48,289 bases of DNA, taken from Verrucomicrobiales bacterium (GTDB taxonomy: Bacteria > Verrucomicrobiota > Verrucomicrobiia > Verrucomicrobiales > DEV007). Where the stretch lies: the NCBI GenBank assembly GCA_028281705.1, contig JANQJH010000016.1, positions 1 to 48,289 on the forward strand, written 5' to 3'. Below are positions 24,686 to 32,835 of this stretch, piece after piece. Each line of letters starts with the position of its first letter. The first letter of the stretch is position 1. Below the pieces are notes generated by a model, which did not search any database, was not told the DNA's origin, and saw only the letters and a program-made list of their open reading frames with translations. The translations under genes and the position numbers were made by a program.

Positions 24686-24709
24686 AGGCGCCCATTCGCA
24701 TGGGCGCCT
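24686..24709. terminator. GC-rich terminator stem for the rpoA-rplQ unit
   Basis: AGGCGCCCAT-TCGC-ATGGGCGCCT is a perfect 10-bp stem with a 4-base loop, 40 bases beyond the rplQ stop. On the minus strand it is followed by TCGTTGTGTG, a weak U-tract. It is a likely intrinsic terminator serving both convergent units. Confidence 0.75.
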
Positions 24710-24748
24710 CCGTGTCATTGTAATCTATCTACCTAACAAGATCGGGAA

Positions 24749-25165
24749 TCAGGACTCCGCACCCTCCGCCGCCGCTGGCGCCACGAGGTCGTCGCCTGCT
24801 CCGTCGATCACATAGTCCACCCACTCGAGGTAGGCCATGGGAGCGGCGTCACTGGGACGCGGCCCCAGCTTGGTGATCCGGCAGTAGCCGCCCTGCCTCC
24901 CTTCACAAGCGGGCGCCACTTCTTCAAAAAGCTTCTTCACCGCACCTTTCTGGCGCAGGAAGGCCACCGCTTGGCGGCGCGCGTGCAAGGTACCACGCTT
25001 CCCAAGCGTCACCATCTTTTCCGCGATGGGCCGGGTCGCCTTCGCCTTGGCCAGGGTCGTCTTGATGCGGCGATGCTCGATCAAGCTGCAGACTTGGTTG
25101 GCCAGCATCGATTTCCGATGCGCCTTTTTCCGCTGCAGCTTCACTGTCTTACGTCGATGTCTCAT
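24749..25165 (-). CDS. rplQ: 50S ribosomal protein L17
   Basis: 138 aa. The N-terminus MRHRRKTVKLQRKKAHRKSM is the typical basic start, with LIEHRRIKTTLAKAKATRPIAEKMVTLGKRG, the diagnostic central segment, and GGYCRITKLGPRPSDAAPMAYLEWVD toward the end. An acidic alanine-rich tail of about 20 residues extends beyond the usual end. L17 sits near the exit tunnel of the large subunit. It is 37 bases downstream of rpoA, the universal order. Confidence 0.97.
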   Translation of the reverse strand: MRHRRKTVKLQRKKAHRKSMLANQVCSLIEHRRIKTTLAKAKATRPIAEKMVTLGKRGTLHARRQAVAFLRQKGAVKKLFEEVAPACEGRQGGYCRITKLGPRPSDAAPMAYLEWVDYVIDGAGDDLVAPAAAEGAES

Positions 25166-25202
25166 AATCTTCTGCTATCAATCAGTTAGGGAATGGAGTC
25201 GA

Positions 25203-26303
25203 TCAGTCGTCCAGGTTCCGGCTAATCAATGAGGCCAAGCCGCCTCCGTCATCATCATCGGCAATCGTAAACCGGCTCGACGACTCGCCACCCTTGAGCA
25301 TGGGCGATCCGAACGGTGATTCCAGAAGCGCCGGGTCGATGCTCATCCCCAAGCTGAGGCCAAGCTCCGACAACTTGTCTTTGATCTCGTTGAGGGACTT
25401 CTTACCAAAGTTGCGATACTTGAGCATCTCGGCCTCGGTCTTCATCGCCAGTTGGCCCACCGTGGTGATGTTGGCGTTGTTCAGGCAGTTCGCCGCCCGA
25501 ACGGAGAGTTCGATCTCGTTCACGCTCATGTTGAGCAGCTTCTTCAGCTCCTGGTTCTCCTCGCTCTGTGCTTCGGGAGCTTCTTCAAATTCAATCTGGC
25601 TATCGTCGTAATCGACGAAGACATCCAGGTGATGACGCAAGATGGAAGACGCCTGGGTCAAGGCATCCGGCGGCGTGATCCGTCCGTCCGTCCAGATATC
25701 GAGGACCAGCTTGTCGTAGTCCGTCTTCTGACCCACCCGCGTGTTCTCCACGCCATACTTCACCCGGCGCACCGGCGAAAAAATCGAGTCGATGGGAATC
25801 ACGCCAATCGGCATGTCACCGCGCTTGTTCTCGTCGCCGGTGGCAAAACCGCGACCGACGCGAATCTCGAACTCGGCCTCGAACTTGGTCTTCCGGTCCA
25901 GGGTGCAGATCAACTGCTCGGGATTGACGATTTCATACATCGTGTCCTCCGTAATGTCCCCGGCGGTGACCTCACCGCTCTTGTTCACCGAGAGGGAGAG
26001 AATCCGCGGCTCCTTGTCGTGGTGCTTGAATCGGATCTGCTTGAGATTGAGCACAATCTTGGTCACGTCCTCGACTACCCCGGGAAGCGTGGTGAACTCG
26101 TGGGGGGCACCGGCAATCTTGACCGAGGTGATGGCCGCGCCCTCGAGCGAGGAGAGCAGCACCCGGCGGATGGAGTTGCCGATGGTGTGTCCGTAGCCAC
26201 CCTCAAAGGGCTCCGCCACAAACTGGCAATAGTTCTCGGTCGATGTCGCCTCATCCTTCGTGAGGCGGCTTGGCATTTCGAATCGTGCTAATCTAACGGG
26301 CAT
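25203..26303 (-). CDS. rpoA: RNA polymerase alpha subunit
   Basis: 366 aa. The alpha-NTD (about 1-240) has FVAEPFEGGYGHTIGNSIRRVLLSSLEGAAITSVKI, the conserved assembly region. The alpha-CTD has LNMSVNEIELSVRAANCLNNANITTVGQL and RNFGKKSLNEIKDKLSELGLSLGM, the HhH DNA-binding part. A 40-residue extension rich in Gly, Ser and Asp follows. The gene lies before rplQ as usual. However, rpsD, rpsK and rpsM, which normally precede rpoA, are absent here. The upstream neighbour is an unrelated membrane protein. The ATG at 26303 was chosen since upstream in-frame sequence is not conserved. Confidence 0.97.
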   Translation of the reverse strand: MPVRLARFEMPSRLTKDEATSTENYCQFVAEPFEGGYGHTIGNSIRRVLLSSLEGAAITSVKIAGAPHEFTTLPGVVEDVTKIVLNLKQIRFKHHDKEPRILSLSVNKSGEVTAGDITEDTMYEIVNPEQLICTLDRKTKFEAEFEIRVGRGFATGDENKRGDMPIGVIPIDSIFSPVRRVKYGVENTRVGQKTDYDKLVLDIWTDGRITPPDALTQASSILRHHLDVFVDYDDSQIEFEEAPEAQSEENQELKKLLNMSVNEIELSVRAANCLNNANITTVGQLAMKTEAEMLKYRNFGKKSLNEIKDKLSELGLSLGMSIDPALLESPFGSPMLKGGESSSRFTIADDDDGGGLASLISRNLDD

Positions 26304-26346
26304 GGTATCTTGGGTTTGCTGGGTTCCCCCTGGCGAGCATGACAAC

Positions 26347-26364
26347 CGGTCTCCGACGACCGGT
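26347..26364. promoter_or_regulatory. imperfect hairpin upstream of rpoA
   Basis: The ACCGGT hexamer occurs twice within 19 bases (as ACCGGTCTCCGACGACCGGT). It is self-complementary and can form a stem in the 258-base rpoA leader. It could serve autoregulation or simply be a repeat. I see no other obvious promoter element in 26304-26561. Confidence 0.35.
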
Positions 26365-26561
26365 GCCCAGGGACCAACAGCAGTTGTGAGGCTCGCGGAA
26401 CGCGGAGCTTGCATGAGGTCCGCCTCTTTGCAACCGGAAATTCCCCAGGGAAATCACCCCTGAATTCGAGCTCAGACCAGCCTCACAGTCCCACGAATTC
26501 AATCCCAACGGGAACCCGGCGTCCACCGGTCCTCCTTTCGTATGATCCCCCACGCACGGGC

Positions 26562-27101
26562 TCAGGTCCGCAGCAGCGCGATCCCCGTGAGCAGGCCCGA
26601 AGTCAGCACTCCCGTTCCTAAACAAAGGTAAGATATCCGCAAAAGACGATATTTGCGCCGCAGCACACGGCCCGTCTGGTAAATGTCCCGAATCAGCAGC
26701 TCGCGGCTGGACTCCGGGTCCTTCACTTCATCGAGCAAGTGCTCCACGAGATCGTCCTCCTCCACGCTGGGAAAAAAGCCGAAAAAGAGCGGGTTGGGCA
26801 GCGAAGCGGCCTTGCACTTCCCCAGGCGGAGCAACTTCGGGGTCACCGTGAGAACGGCGAGAATGAATGCCGTTAGCATGGTGAGTCCGAGCAGGACAAA
26901 CGGCACCCGCAGGACCGTGTCGTCCCAATGCTGACTCACGAGCTGCTGCTGGGTGATCGTCCCGAAGATCAATGAAATCCCAATGATGATATTGGCCTTT
27001 TGATCCGCCATGAGATTCAACTGGACCTGGTTCTGCTGCGTGGTGCGTAACACATAGATGCCATCGCTCGTCGCGTGGGCAGACAAAGAGGGTGCGTTCA
27101 T
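26562..27101 (-). CDS. PycTM-like (DUF5706) membrane protein
   Basis: 179 aa. LRTTQQNQVQLNLMADQKANIIIGISLIFGTI (about residues 19-50) is very like the start of the PycTM domain found in Pycsar effectors and related proteins: an amphipathic Q/N-rich helix, the DQKA turn, then a membrane helix. A second helix (VPFVLLGLTMLTAFILAVLTV) follows at about 67-87, then a soluble part with acidic helices and a final membrane helix (ISYLCLGTGVLTSGLLTGIAL, about 155-175). No pyrimidine cyclase gene is next to it, so a defence role is unproven. It may be a stand-alone membrane protein of the same fold. Neighbours are rpoA and the LprI-like gene. Confidence 0.65.
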   Translation of the reverse strand: MNAPSLSAHATSDGIYVLRTTQQNQVQLNLMADQKANIIIGISLIFGTITQQQLVSQHWDDTVLRVPFVLLGLTMLTAFILAVLTVTPKLLRLGKCKAASLPNPLFFGFFPSVEEDDLVEHLLDEVKDPESSRELLIRDIYQTGRVLRRKYRLLRISYLCLGTGVLTSGLLTGIALLRT

Positions 27102-27179
27102 TTGGAGAGAGAGCGACGGCTACCCCATACGAAGATGCCCCTTGGAGCAAGCTCTAGAAGTGACATCCATCCGGCGCCT

Positions 27180-27650
27180 TCAACGCAAAGACAACAGCTC
27201 CACCCACTGCCCCAAGGTCAGCGCTCGCTTCTTCACCAGCTCCATCCTCTCCAGGGCATGCATCGGGCGGTACATCGTCCCCTCCATCTTCCCGTATATC
27301 GTTTCCAGGAGCTCGTACTCCGCATCGCGAAAAGCGATCCACCCCCGCTGCGCCTTCTTCAGCTTCTCCGACTCCGCTTCACCGAGGATCTTACGCAACG
27401 ATTGATAATGCTTGTTCAACAGCTGATCCCACGCCTCGCCCGCCTCGGCAATGGCTCGCATCATCCCGGCCGTCGAAGGGTCCTCTTCCATCGCCAAGTC
27501 CATTGCCTGATCAATGGGATGCACCGGTGGAGGCCCATTCACTTCATCTCCTCCCGGCTCCGGTGCTGCCATCAGCGCCCAGGGAAACAAGGTAAACACG
27601 AACACCACCCAACGGAATGTCGATCGACTGAAGTGTTTGACATCGCTCAT
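27180..27650 (-). CDS. secreted LprI-like (DUF1311) protein
   Basis: 156 aa. It has a signal peptide (residues about 1-28, FRWVVFVFTLFPWALMA). The mature part resembles LprI/DUF1311: AIAEAGEAWDQLLNKHYQSLRKIL.EAESEKLKKAQRGWIAFRDAEYEL, the characteristic Y-x-x-L..L and W..[FY]RD pattern. Family members occur in lysozyme-inhibitor lipoproteins and as periplasmic proteins of unknown role. The usual paired cysteines are missing. The start was set at 27650, because the longer open frame would overlap the divergent sigma gene. It is divergent from the ECF sigma factor at 27783 with a 132-base shared promoter region. Confidence 0.7.
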   Translation of the reverse strand: MSDVKHFSRSTFRWVVFVFTLFPWALMAAPEPGGDEVNGPPPVHPIDQAMDLAMEEDPSTAGMMRAIAEAGEAWDQLLNKHYQSLRKILGEAESEKLKKAQRGWIAFRDAEYELLETIYGKMEGTMYRPMHALERMELVKKRALTLGQWVELLSLR

Positions 27651-27782
27651 GAACACCACGGTAAAAGGCTCGAACCCGGCGGTCGAGAAATTCGGGGCAG
27701 CCGGGCGTATTCGGTCGCTGCCATCTCCGGCGCGCCATATTCTTGTCACATCTCCGCGGCCGGATTCGATTAATTCATAGCG

Positions 27783-30335
27783 ATGAGTGATCGGGAACAA
27801 CTAGCCGCCTATATCCAGCGCGGCGACGAGGATGCCTTCGCCTCGCTCATGTCGCGGCATATCGGACTCGTCTATGGAGCCGCCTACCGGCTCTTGGGCG
27901 ACCCCGGCAGGGCGGAGGAGGTCACCCAGGCGGCGTTCCTATCTTTAGCACAAAAGCCTCCCAAACTGACCCAGCGCAGCTCCCTCTCGACTTGGCTCTA
28001 CAGCACGGCGAGCCACAAGGCCATCGATGTGCTTCGGCAAGAAGCCGCGCGCAAGCGGCGCGAAGAATCCCACGCGAAGATGATGCACGACCAATCCGAC
28101 AACCATGAACCCAGGGCCGTCTGGCAGGAGATCGCTCCCGTCCTGGAGGAGGCCATGCAATCCCTGGGAGAGGGCGACCGCACCGCCATGCTCTTGCGCT
28201 ATTTCGAGGAGCGGCCGCTGCGCGAGGTGAGCCAAGTCTTGGGAATCAGTGAGGCCGCCGCTCGCAAACGGGTGTCGCGTGCCCTCGCCCGCCTACGCGC
28301 CTGGTACGCCAAACGCGGGTTCACCGGAACCTCGAGCGCTCTGGCGGTGGCCCTCGGCGCCTACGCCGTGGAGCCGTTGCCTGCCACAACCACGAGTTCA
28401 GCCATCCAAACCGTACTCGCCCAAGCATCTGCCACTCCCACCACCGCGACGGCCACCCTGGCCTCCACCTTGATGACCATGAAACTCACCCTCCTCACCG
28501 GATTGATCGCCGGCGTTGCCCTACCACTTTCCCTGGGCTACCTCGAAGAGCGGGATCAGGACGCCGCTCCCCTCCCCGTCTCCCTTCCCTCACCGGCTTT
28601 CGAAATCGCCCTTCCGGAACCCGCCATGAGCGAACTCATGGCCGAATGGGTGAAAATGCGAGACCGGCATGGTCCTGACAGTGGCTCCATGCCGGAGTTC
28701 TATGAGGCCATCGAAGACCTCGACGACGATTTCCGCCGACGCGCCTTCCGCACCGCCTTCATCGCCGAATGGGCCACCCTCCATCCAAGAGAGGCCCTGG
28801 AGCATTTCCATGGGAAAAAGGACGGCAGGCGGAGCACCGACGTCCTCCGTATTTGGTTAGAAAACGATCCCTCCGAAGCCATCGCCGCCATGATCAGGAC
28901 GGGGCCGGATTTGGGAGAGCCCATTGCCGACGTGCTCGAAGATGTGGCGGAACAGGCTCCCCATGAACTGGCTCGTTTGGCACCCCTCGCCAAGGGCCGA
29001 TTCACCAACCCCGTGCAAGAGGCCTTCGCCATCGCCGCCCGCGCCAATTTGAATGCCATGCGCACCGCCGCTCTGGGCGTTGAAGGCCCGGCCCGCAAAC
29101 AAGCCCTGGCCGGCGTGGCCCAGGCCTGGGCCGAATCCGATGGTCCGGTGGCCCTCACCTGGGCCCAAGCACTCGAACCGAGTGAGGACCGGAGTCGCAC
29201 CCTCCGCCACCTCCTCATCGGGTGGGCTCAGTCGGATCCCGGGACAGCGCTCGATCATCTCCACCTCGCGCCCCCCGGAGGGAGCAGTTCCAATCAGATG
29301 ATCACCGAACGCCTCACCTCCGAACTCGTCCTCGAGGCCGCCGCCCAGGCCGATTTCGACGGCACCCTCGCCTGGCTGTCAGAAAACCCAAACCCCTTCG
29401 AAACCGATAGCCTCATGGGACTCAACAAGCCCCTGCACCAACGCCTCATCGCGGACCTCCCCGCTACCTTGGCCATGATCCGTGATCACGAGGCCCGATC
29501 CTATCTCGAGAACGCCCTCGGCAGCGTGCTCATGAATGACGGGGCCGGCCAAATGGACGAGGCCTGGAACTGGGCCACGGCCGAACCGGCGGGCGAATTC
29601 ACCAGCGCACTCAAACGCCGCTTGATCGGTAACGTCATCTCCACGGATCCTGACAAAGCCCTAGCCTGGGCCAGAGCCCTGGTCGAGGAGGGCGATACCG
29701 AGTCAATCGATTACAGCACCCTGGCCAGCCATCTCGTTCACCAGCCCGAAGACCTGGAACGCCTGGACGACGTCTTTCTTCACGCACCCCAGGAAGTGCA
29801 GGACAAGGCTCTCATGTGGGCCCTCACGCGTCGCCGCCATTCCAACCTCGATCATGAATCCTGGTTAGGCTGGATCGATCAATTGCCGCGAGAACAGCGC
29901 GACCGCACCGTGGCTCTCAACGCCAGTCAGCTCGTGGCCAATGATCCCACACTCGCCGTCGCCTGGGCGGACAAACTCCCCGATTCCGATCGCATCAAGG
30001 CCTACGAAGGGTTGACCAAGACCTGGTCGGAATCGGATAGCTATGAAGCCTCTCAGTGGATCGCCTCCCTACCCGAAAGCCTCGAGCGAGATCACGCCAC
30101 CCTCACCTTGGTCAATGCGATCGCCCGGGGTGAACCCGACAGTGCCTGGCAGTGGGCTCAGACCATCCAATCGCCGTCACCCCGAACCAAGGCGCTGCAG
30201 AAAGCTCTCCTTCAGTTCCCGGGCGCCGCGAGAGAGGTCCTGGACCAGTCCAATTTGGACCCCGGCGAGAAAGCACGCATGGCCACATGGCTGGACGGGC
30301 TGCCCTCGCATATCACGTCACCAGAGCCCCGCTAA
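27783..30335 (+). CDS. membrane-tethered ECF sigma factor with extracytoplasmic repeat domain
   Basis: 850 aa. Sigma-2 domain about 10-80: DEDAFASLMSRHIGLVYGAAYRLLGDPGRAEEVTQAAFLSLA, then STWLYSTASHKAIDVLR. Sigma-4 domain about 115-175: ALRYFEERPLREVSQVLGISEAAARKRVSRALARLR type sequence. An Ala/Thr-rich linker leads to a membrane helix (about 232-252, LTLLTGLIAGVALPLSLGY). The remaining 590 residues would be periplasmic and contain repeats of about 30-40 aa with a W-A..D...A..W motif (WAESDGPVALTWAQAL, STDPDKALAWARAL, ANDPTLAVAWADKLP). Tethering suggests sigma release or sensing through the repeat domain. No separate anti-sigma gene is present. The next gene has the same repeats. Confidence 0.85.
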   Translation: MSDREQLAAYIQRGDEDAFASLMSRHIGLVYGAAYRLLGDPGRAEEVTQAAFLSLAQKPPKLTQRSSLSTWLYSTASHKAIDVLRQEAARKRREESHAKMMHDQSDNHEPRAVWQEIAPVLEEAMQSLGEGDRTAMLLRYFEERPLREVSQVLGISEAAARKRVSRALARLRAWYAKRGFTGTSSALAVALGAYAVEPLPATTTSSAIQTVLAQASATPTTATATLASTLMTMKLTLLTGLIAGVALPLSLGYLEERDQDAAPLPVSLPSPAFEIALPEPAMSELMAEWVKMRDRHGPDSGSMPEFYEAIEDLDDDFRRRAFRTAFIAEWATLHPREALEHFHGKKDGRRSTDVLRIWLENDPSEAIAAMIRTGPDLGEPIADVLEDVAEQAPHELARLAPLAKGRFTNPVQEAFAIAARANLNAMRTAALGVEGPARKQALAGVAQAWAESDGPVALTWAQALEPSEDRSRTLRHLLIGWAQSDPGTALDHLHLAPPGGSSSNQMITERLTSELVLEAAAQADFDGTLAWLSENPNPFETDSLMGLNKPLHQRLIADLPATLAMIRDHEARSYLENALGSVLMNDGAGQMDEAWNWATAEPAGEFTSALKRRLIGNVISTDPDKALAWARALVEEGDTESIDYSTLASHLVHQPEDLERLDDVFLHAPQEVQDKALMWALTRRRHSNLDHESWLGWIDQLPREQRDRTVALNASQLVANDPTLAVAWADKLPDSDRIKAYEGLTKTWSESDSYEASQWIASLPESLERDHATLTLVNAIARGEPDSAWQWAQTIQSPSPRTKALQKALLQFPGAAREVLDQSNLDPGEKARMATWLDGLPSHITSPEPR

Positions 30336-30361
30336 TCAGTTAGTTAGAAACAGTCAACGTC

Positions 30362-31846
30362 ATGCGCCGCCTCCATGCATTCAGCCTCTTCGGCTTGGCT
30401 CTTCTTCTCGGCGTGATTCTGGGGACGGCACTTCGACCCTTCGTCTTTCCCGCCGCCAAGTTAGGTGACGATTACCGCCACTCGCCACGTTCCACCGTTG
30501 AGATCGCCGCCTCCAGAGCCCAGAACAAGTCGACCATTCTCACAGAGCGCACCTCACAGGAGAGCCGGGCCGCGGCGGCGCTCTCGCAAGTCTCTGCCGT
30601 GGAACGCTTCCTCTGGTTGGCCACCCAAGCCGAACAGGCGGACCCCGCCCAATTGGCACAGTTGCTTCGCCTGGCAAAGCGAGAAGGCCATCCCGACCTC
30701 GCACGCGCCATCGCCGCGCGGTGGGCCGCTCTCGCCCCCGCACACATGTTTCGCACCCTCATCGAAGACAACGAAGAGGACTATCAACTGTGGCGGGTGC
30801 TTTTCCGGTCCTGGGCCAAGTCCAATCCACGCCAGGCGCTGCAGGTGTACGTCGCCACCGATGGAAACCATCAGTTTCGGCAGCGGGCCTGGCAAATATG
30901 GAACGAGCTCGTCCGTTATGCACCCGAAATCGGGATCGAGGCGGCGAGTGAAATTCGCACCATCGCCTTCATTCCAGACACGCGAAACGTCAAGGCTTGG
31001 GCCGCCTCCGATCCCCCGGGTGCCGCCGCACGCGTCGCGAAACACATGCGGGATGAACCCGCGGGCTGGGAGGTCATGAAAGAGATCGGGAAAACGTGGG
31101 GACGCTCGGATCCCGAGGCCGCCTTGAGTTTTGCCGCGTCCCTGGCTAGCGGACTGGGCAATGCCCTTTCCACCAGCGTCGTCAGGGCGTGGACCCAGGA
31201 CGACCCCGAAGCAGCAGCCGCCTTCGTCGCCGCGGAAACCGATCCCGCAAGACGCGCTCAACTGGGAAAAGGCCTCGCCACAGGTCTGGCAAAATCAGAT
31301 CCCGAACTGGCTCTCGCCTGGTCTCAAGAACACCTCCGTTCCACCGCGAGAGCCGATGCCATCGCCGACGTCGTCAAAACCGTGGCCGCCGATGACACCG
31401 AGGTCGCCGCCGCCCTCGTGGCCAACATGAACCCCGGCGGGGCACTCAACCAGGCCGTTGCCGCCTTGGTCCAAGAGTGGTACCGCTCGGGTTCCAGAGG
31501 AAATGACGCCATGCTCTCCTGGTTGGGAACGCTCCCGGATCTCGAGGCGCGAAACCATGCCGTGGAACGCTTGGAGTGGCGTCTCGCCTCGCAATCCAAG
31601 ACCGGACTGATCGACTTTGTCGCCGGCGAACACGGCCACCTCGCCACCGAGGCCATGGTTGAACGCGCCTCCATGCAGCGCGCCCGCCACGACCCCGAAT
31701 CGGCCGTCGCCTGGGCCCGATCGCTCCCGGAAGATCGCTCGTCAATCGCCCTCACCACCGTGCTCGACACCTGGCGCGGCATCGACCCTGACGAGGCCGC
31801 CGCCTGGGAAGAAGCCCAGGGCGAGGTCAATCAGATCGATGGATAG
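30362..31846 (+). CDS. membrane-anchored repeat protein, paralogous to the sigma factor C-terminus
   Basis: 494 aa. It starts with a membrane anchor/signal (LHAFSLFGLALLLGVILG, about 5-23), followed by helical repeats with the same W-A..DP..A motif as the sigma factor's outer domain: FRSWAKSNPRQALQ, VKAWAASDPPGAAA, GKTWGRSDPEAALSF, VRAWTQDDPEAAAAF, ATGLAKSDPELALAWS, DTWRGIDPDEAAAW. It is separated from the sigma gene by 26 bases and surely co-transcribed. It may interact with the periplasmic domain of the sigma factor as a partner or sensor. No enzymatic motif is seen. Confidence 0.7.
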   Translation: MRRLHAFSLFGLALLLGVILGTALRPFVFPAAKLGDDYRHSPRSTVEIAASRAQNKSTILTERTSQESRAAAALSQVSAVERFLWLATQAEQADPAQLAQLLRLAKREGHPDLARAIAARWAALAPAHMFRTLIEDNEEDYQLWRVLFRSWAKSNPRQALQVYVATDGNHQFRQRAWQIWNELVRYAPEIGIEAASEIRTIAFIPDTRNVKAWAASDPPGAAARVAKHMRDEPAGWEVMKEIGKTWGRSDPEAALSFAASLASGLGNALSTSVVRAWTQDDPEAAAAFVAAETDPARRAQLGKGLATGLAKSDPELALAWSQEHLRSTARADAIADVVKTVAADDTEVAAALVANMNPGGALNQAVAALVQEWYRSGSRGNDAMLSWLGTLPDLEARNHAVERLEWRLASQSKTGLIDFVAGEHGHLATEAMVERASMQRARHDPESAVAWARSLPEDRSSIALTTVLDTWRGIDPDEAAAWEEAQGEVNQIDG

Positions 31847-31877
31847 ATAAATAAGTAGTTCCCTCACAAGGGGAAAG

Positions 31878-31905
31878 GAGTGCGGCAGCACGCGCTACCG
31901 CACTC
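31878..31905. terminator. stem-loop after the repeat-protein gene
   Basis: GAGTGCGG (31878-31885) pairs with CCGCACTC (31898-31905) around a 12-base loop, between the convergent repeat-protein gene and trxA. It probably terminates the plus-strand sigma operon. The sequence also looks like a dispersed palindrome. Confidence 0.6.
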
Positions 31906-31921
31906 TGCTACAATTGGTTAG

Positions 31922-32260
31922 TTAGCCAGGGGCACTCAACTTCTCTTCCAGCACGGACTTGCCCACCGTGCCGGAGATGCGATCGACTTCCTCCCCGTTC
32001 TTAAAGAGAACGATGGTGGGAATGGATCGAATCTCATAACGCCTCGCCAAGTTAGGCGCCTCGTCGACATTCACCTTGGCCACCACAACTCGACCGCCTT
32101 GTTCGTTGGCCAACTCGTCGAGGATCGGCTCCATCATTTTACAGGGGCCGCACCAGGGCGCCCAAAAATCAACCAGCACAGGCTGATGACGACTGCTCTC
32201 AATCACGCCGTCAAAATCGTCGGCCGTGAGGTGTCTGATAGTGGATTCAATGGTTTTCAT
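31922..32260 (-). CDS. trxA: thioredoxin
   Basis: 112 aa, the normal size. The redox site FWAPWCGPCKMM is intact, as are FDGVIESSRHQPVLVDFW, VNVDEAPNLARRYEIRSIPTIVLFKNGEEV (cis-Pro after SIPT) and ISGTVGKSVLEEKL. It is a disulfide reductase of cytoplasmic proteins. It lies 56 bases after the DUF5069 gene on the same strand. Confidence 0.97.
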   Translation of the reverse strand: MKTIESTIRHLTADDFDGVIESSRHQPVLVDFWAPWCGPCKMMEPILDELANEQGGRVVVAKVNVDEAPNLARRYEIRSIPTIVLFKNGEEVDRISGTVGKSVLEEKLSAPG

Positions 32261-32316
32261 GTTCTTGTCTTATGTGATTTGGATGTTTGTTCGTTGTGAT
32301 GACGATCACCCGATCG

Positions 32317-32763
32317 TCAGGCTTGCCCGCCGAAAGTGACATGGTCGTCGAAATCGAGGATCTCGAACGAGGTCGCGAGATCTTGACGCTCCGCCCCGCC
32401 GGCCTCGGCGACCACGTCACTGAGGAATTCACGGCTCTCGTTATCACTCGGTGCCGCCGATTCCCGGAAGGCCGACCACTGGGAGATCTCAAACTCCTCG
32501 CGTTTCTTCGAAGCATTGGCTTCGATCCAAGCGAGGATCTCGCCGTCGCCGCCACCCTTGGCCACTTCCGCTTTGAGGGCCTCGGGATCCACGCCGACGA
32601 AGTTGAGAAACCGCTGATCCAGAGGACAAGCGTAGTGATAGTCGCCGTTCCTGCCCTCGAGTTCAGCCCGGCACTTGTCGAGCAAGCGAGGTAAAATGAC
32701 ATAGCCGCCAAGCCGGACGCGGGCGCTTCGGGGAGGACGTTGGGTAAGGTCGATGGATTTCAT
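32317..32763 (-). CDS. DUF5069 protein
   Basis: 148 aa. MKSIDLTQRPPRSARVRLGGYVILPRLLDKCRAE at the start, then GRNGDYHYACPLDQRFLNFVGVD, match DUF5069, a family of unknown function frequent in Verrucomicrobiota and Planctomycetes. The C-terminal third is helical and acidic. ATG 32763 was chosen because the conserved DLT.RPPRS begins there. No Shine-Dalgarno sequence is visible: the 5' leader is a (TTTTG) repeat (+ strand), AC-rich in the transcript. It follows tetR, with a TetR-like operator 73 bases upstream. It is probably controlled by TetR. Confidence 0.85.
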   Translation of the reverse strand: MKSIDLTQRPPRSARVRLGGYVILPRLLDKCRAELEGRNGDYHYACPLDQRFLNFVGVDPEALKAEVAKGGGDGEILAWIEANASKKREEFEISQWSAFRESAAPSDNESREFLSDVVAEAGGAERQDLATSFEILDFDDHVTFGGQA

Positions 32764-32771
32764 GATTTCGA

Positions 32772-32800
32772 TTTGTTTTGTTTTGTTTTGTTTTGTTTTT
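32772..32800. repeat. pentanucleotide repeat (TTTTG)n in the DUF5069 leader
   Basis: Four complete TTTTG units (32776-32795) are flanked by partial units, ending 9 bases from the DUF5069 start codon. In the transcript it reads as a CAAAA repeat, unstructured and A-rich. The length could vary between cells by slippage and alter translation. Confidence 0.7.
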
Positions 32801-32835
32801 CTTGCGTTTGGGTTTGAATGACTGGCCAATATTAT

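Noticed and set aside
25452..26291. 279-aa open frame on the plus strand
   Set aside because: It is antisense to rpoA and so not credible.
20388..26357. shared 11-mer CGGTCTCCGAC in the sugar-operon and rpoA leader hairpins
   Set aside because: An 11-base match is expected by chance several times in a 48 kb window, so I do not claim a common regulator.
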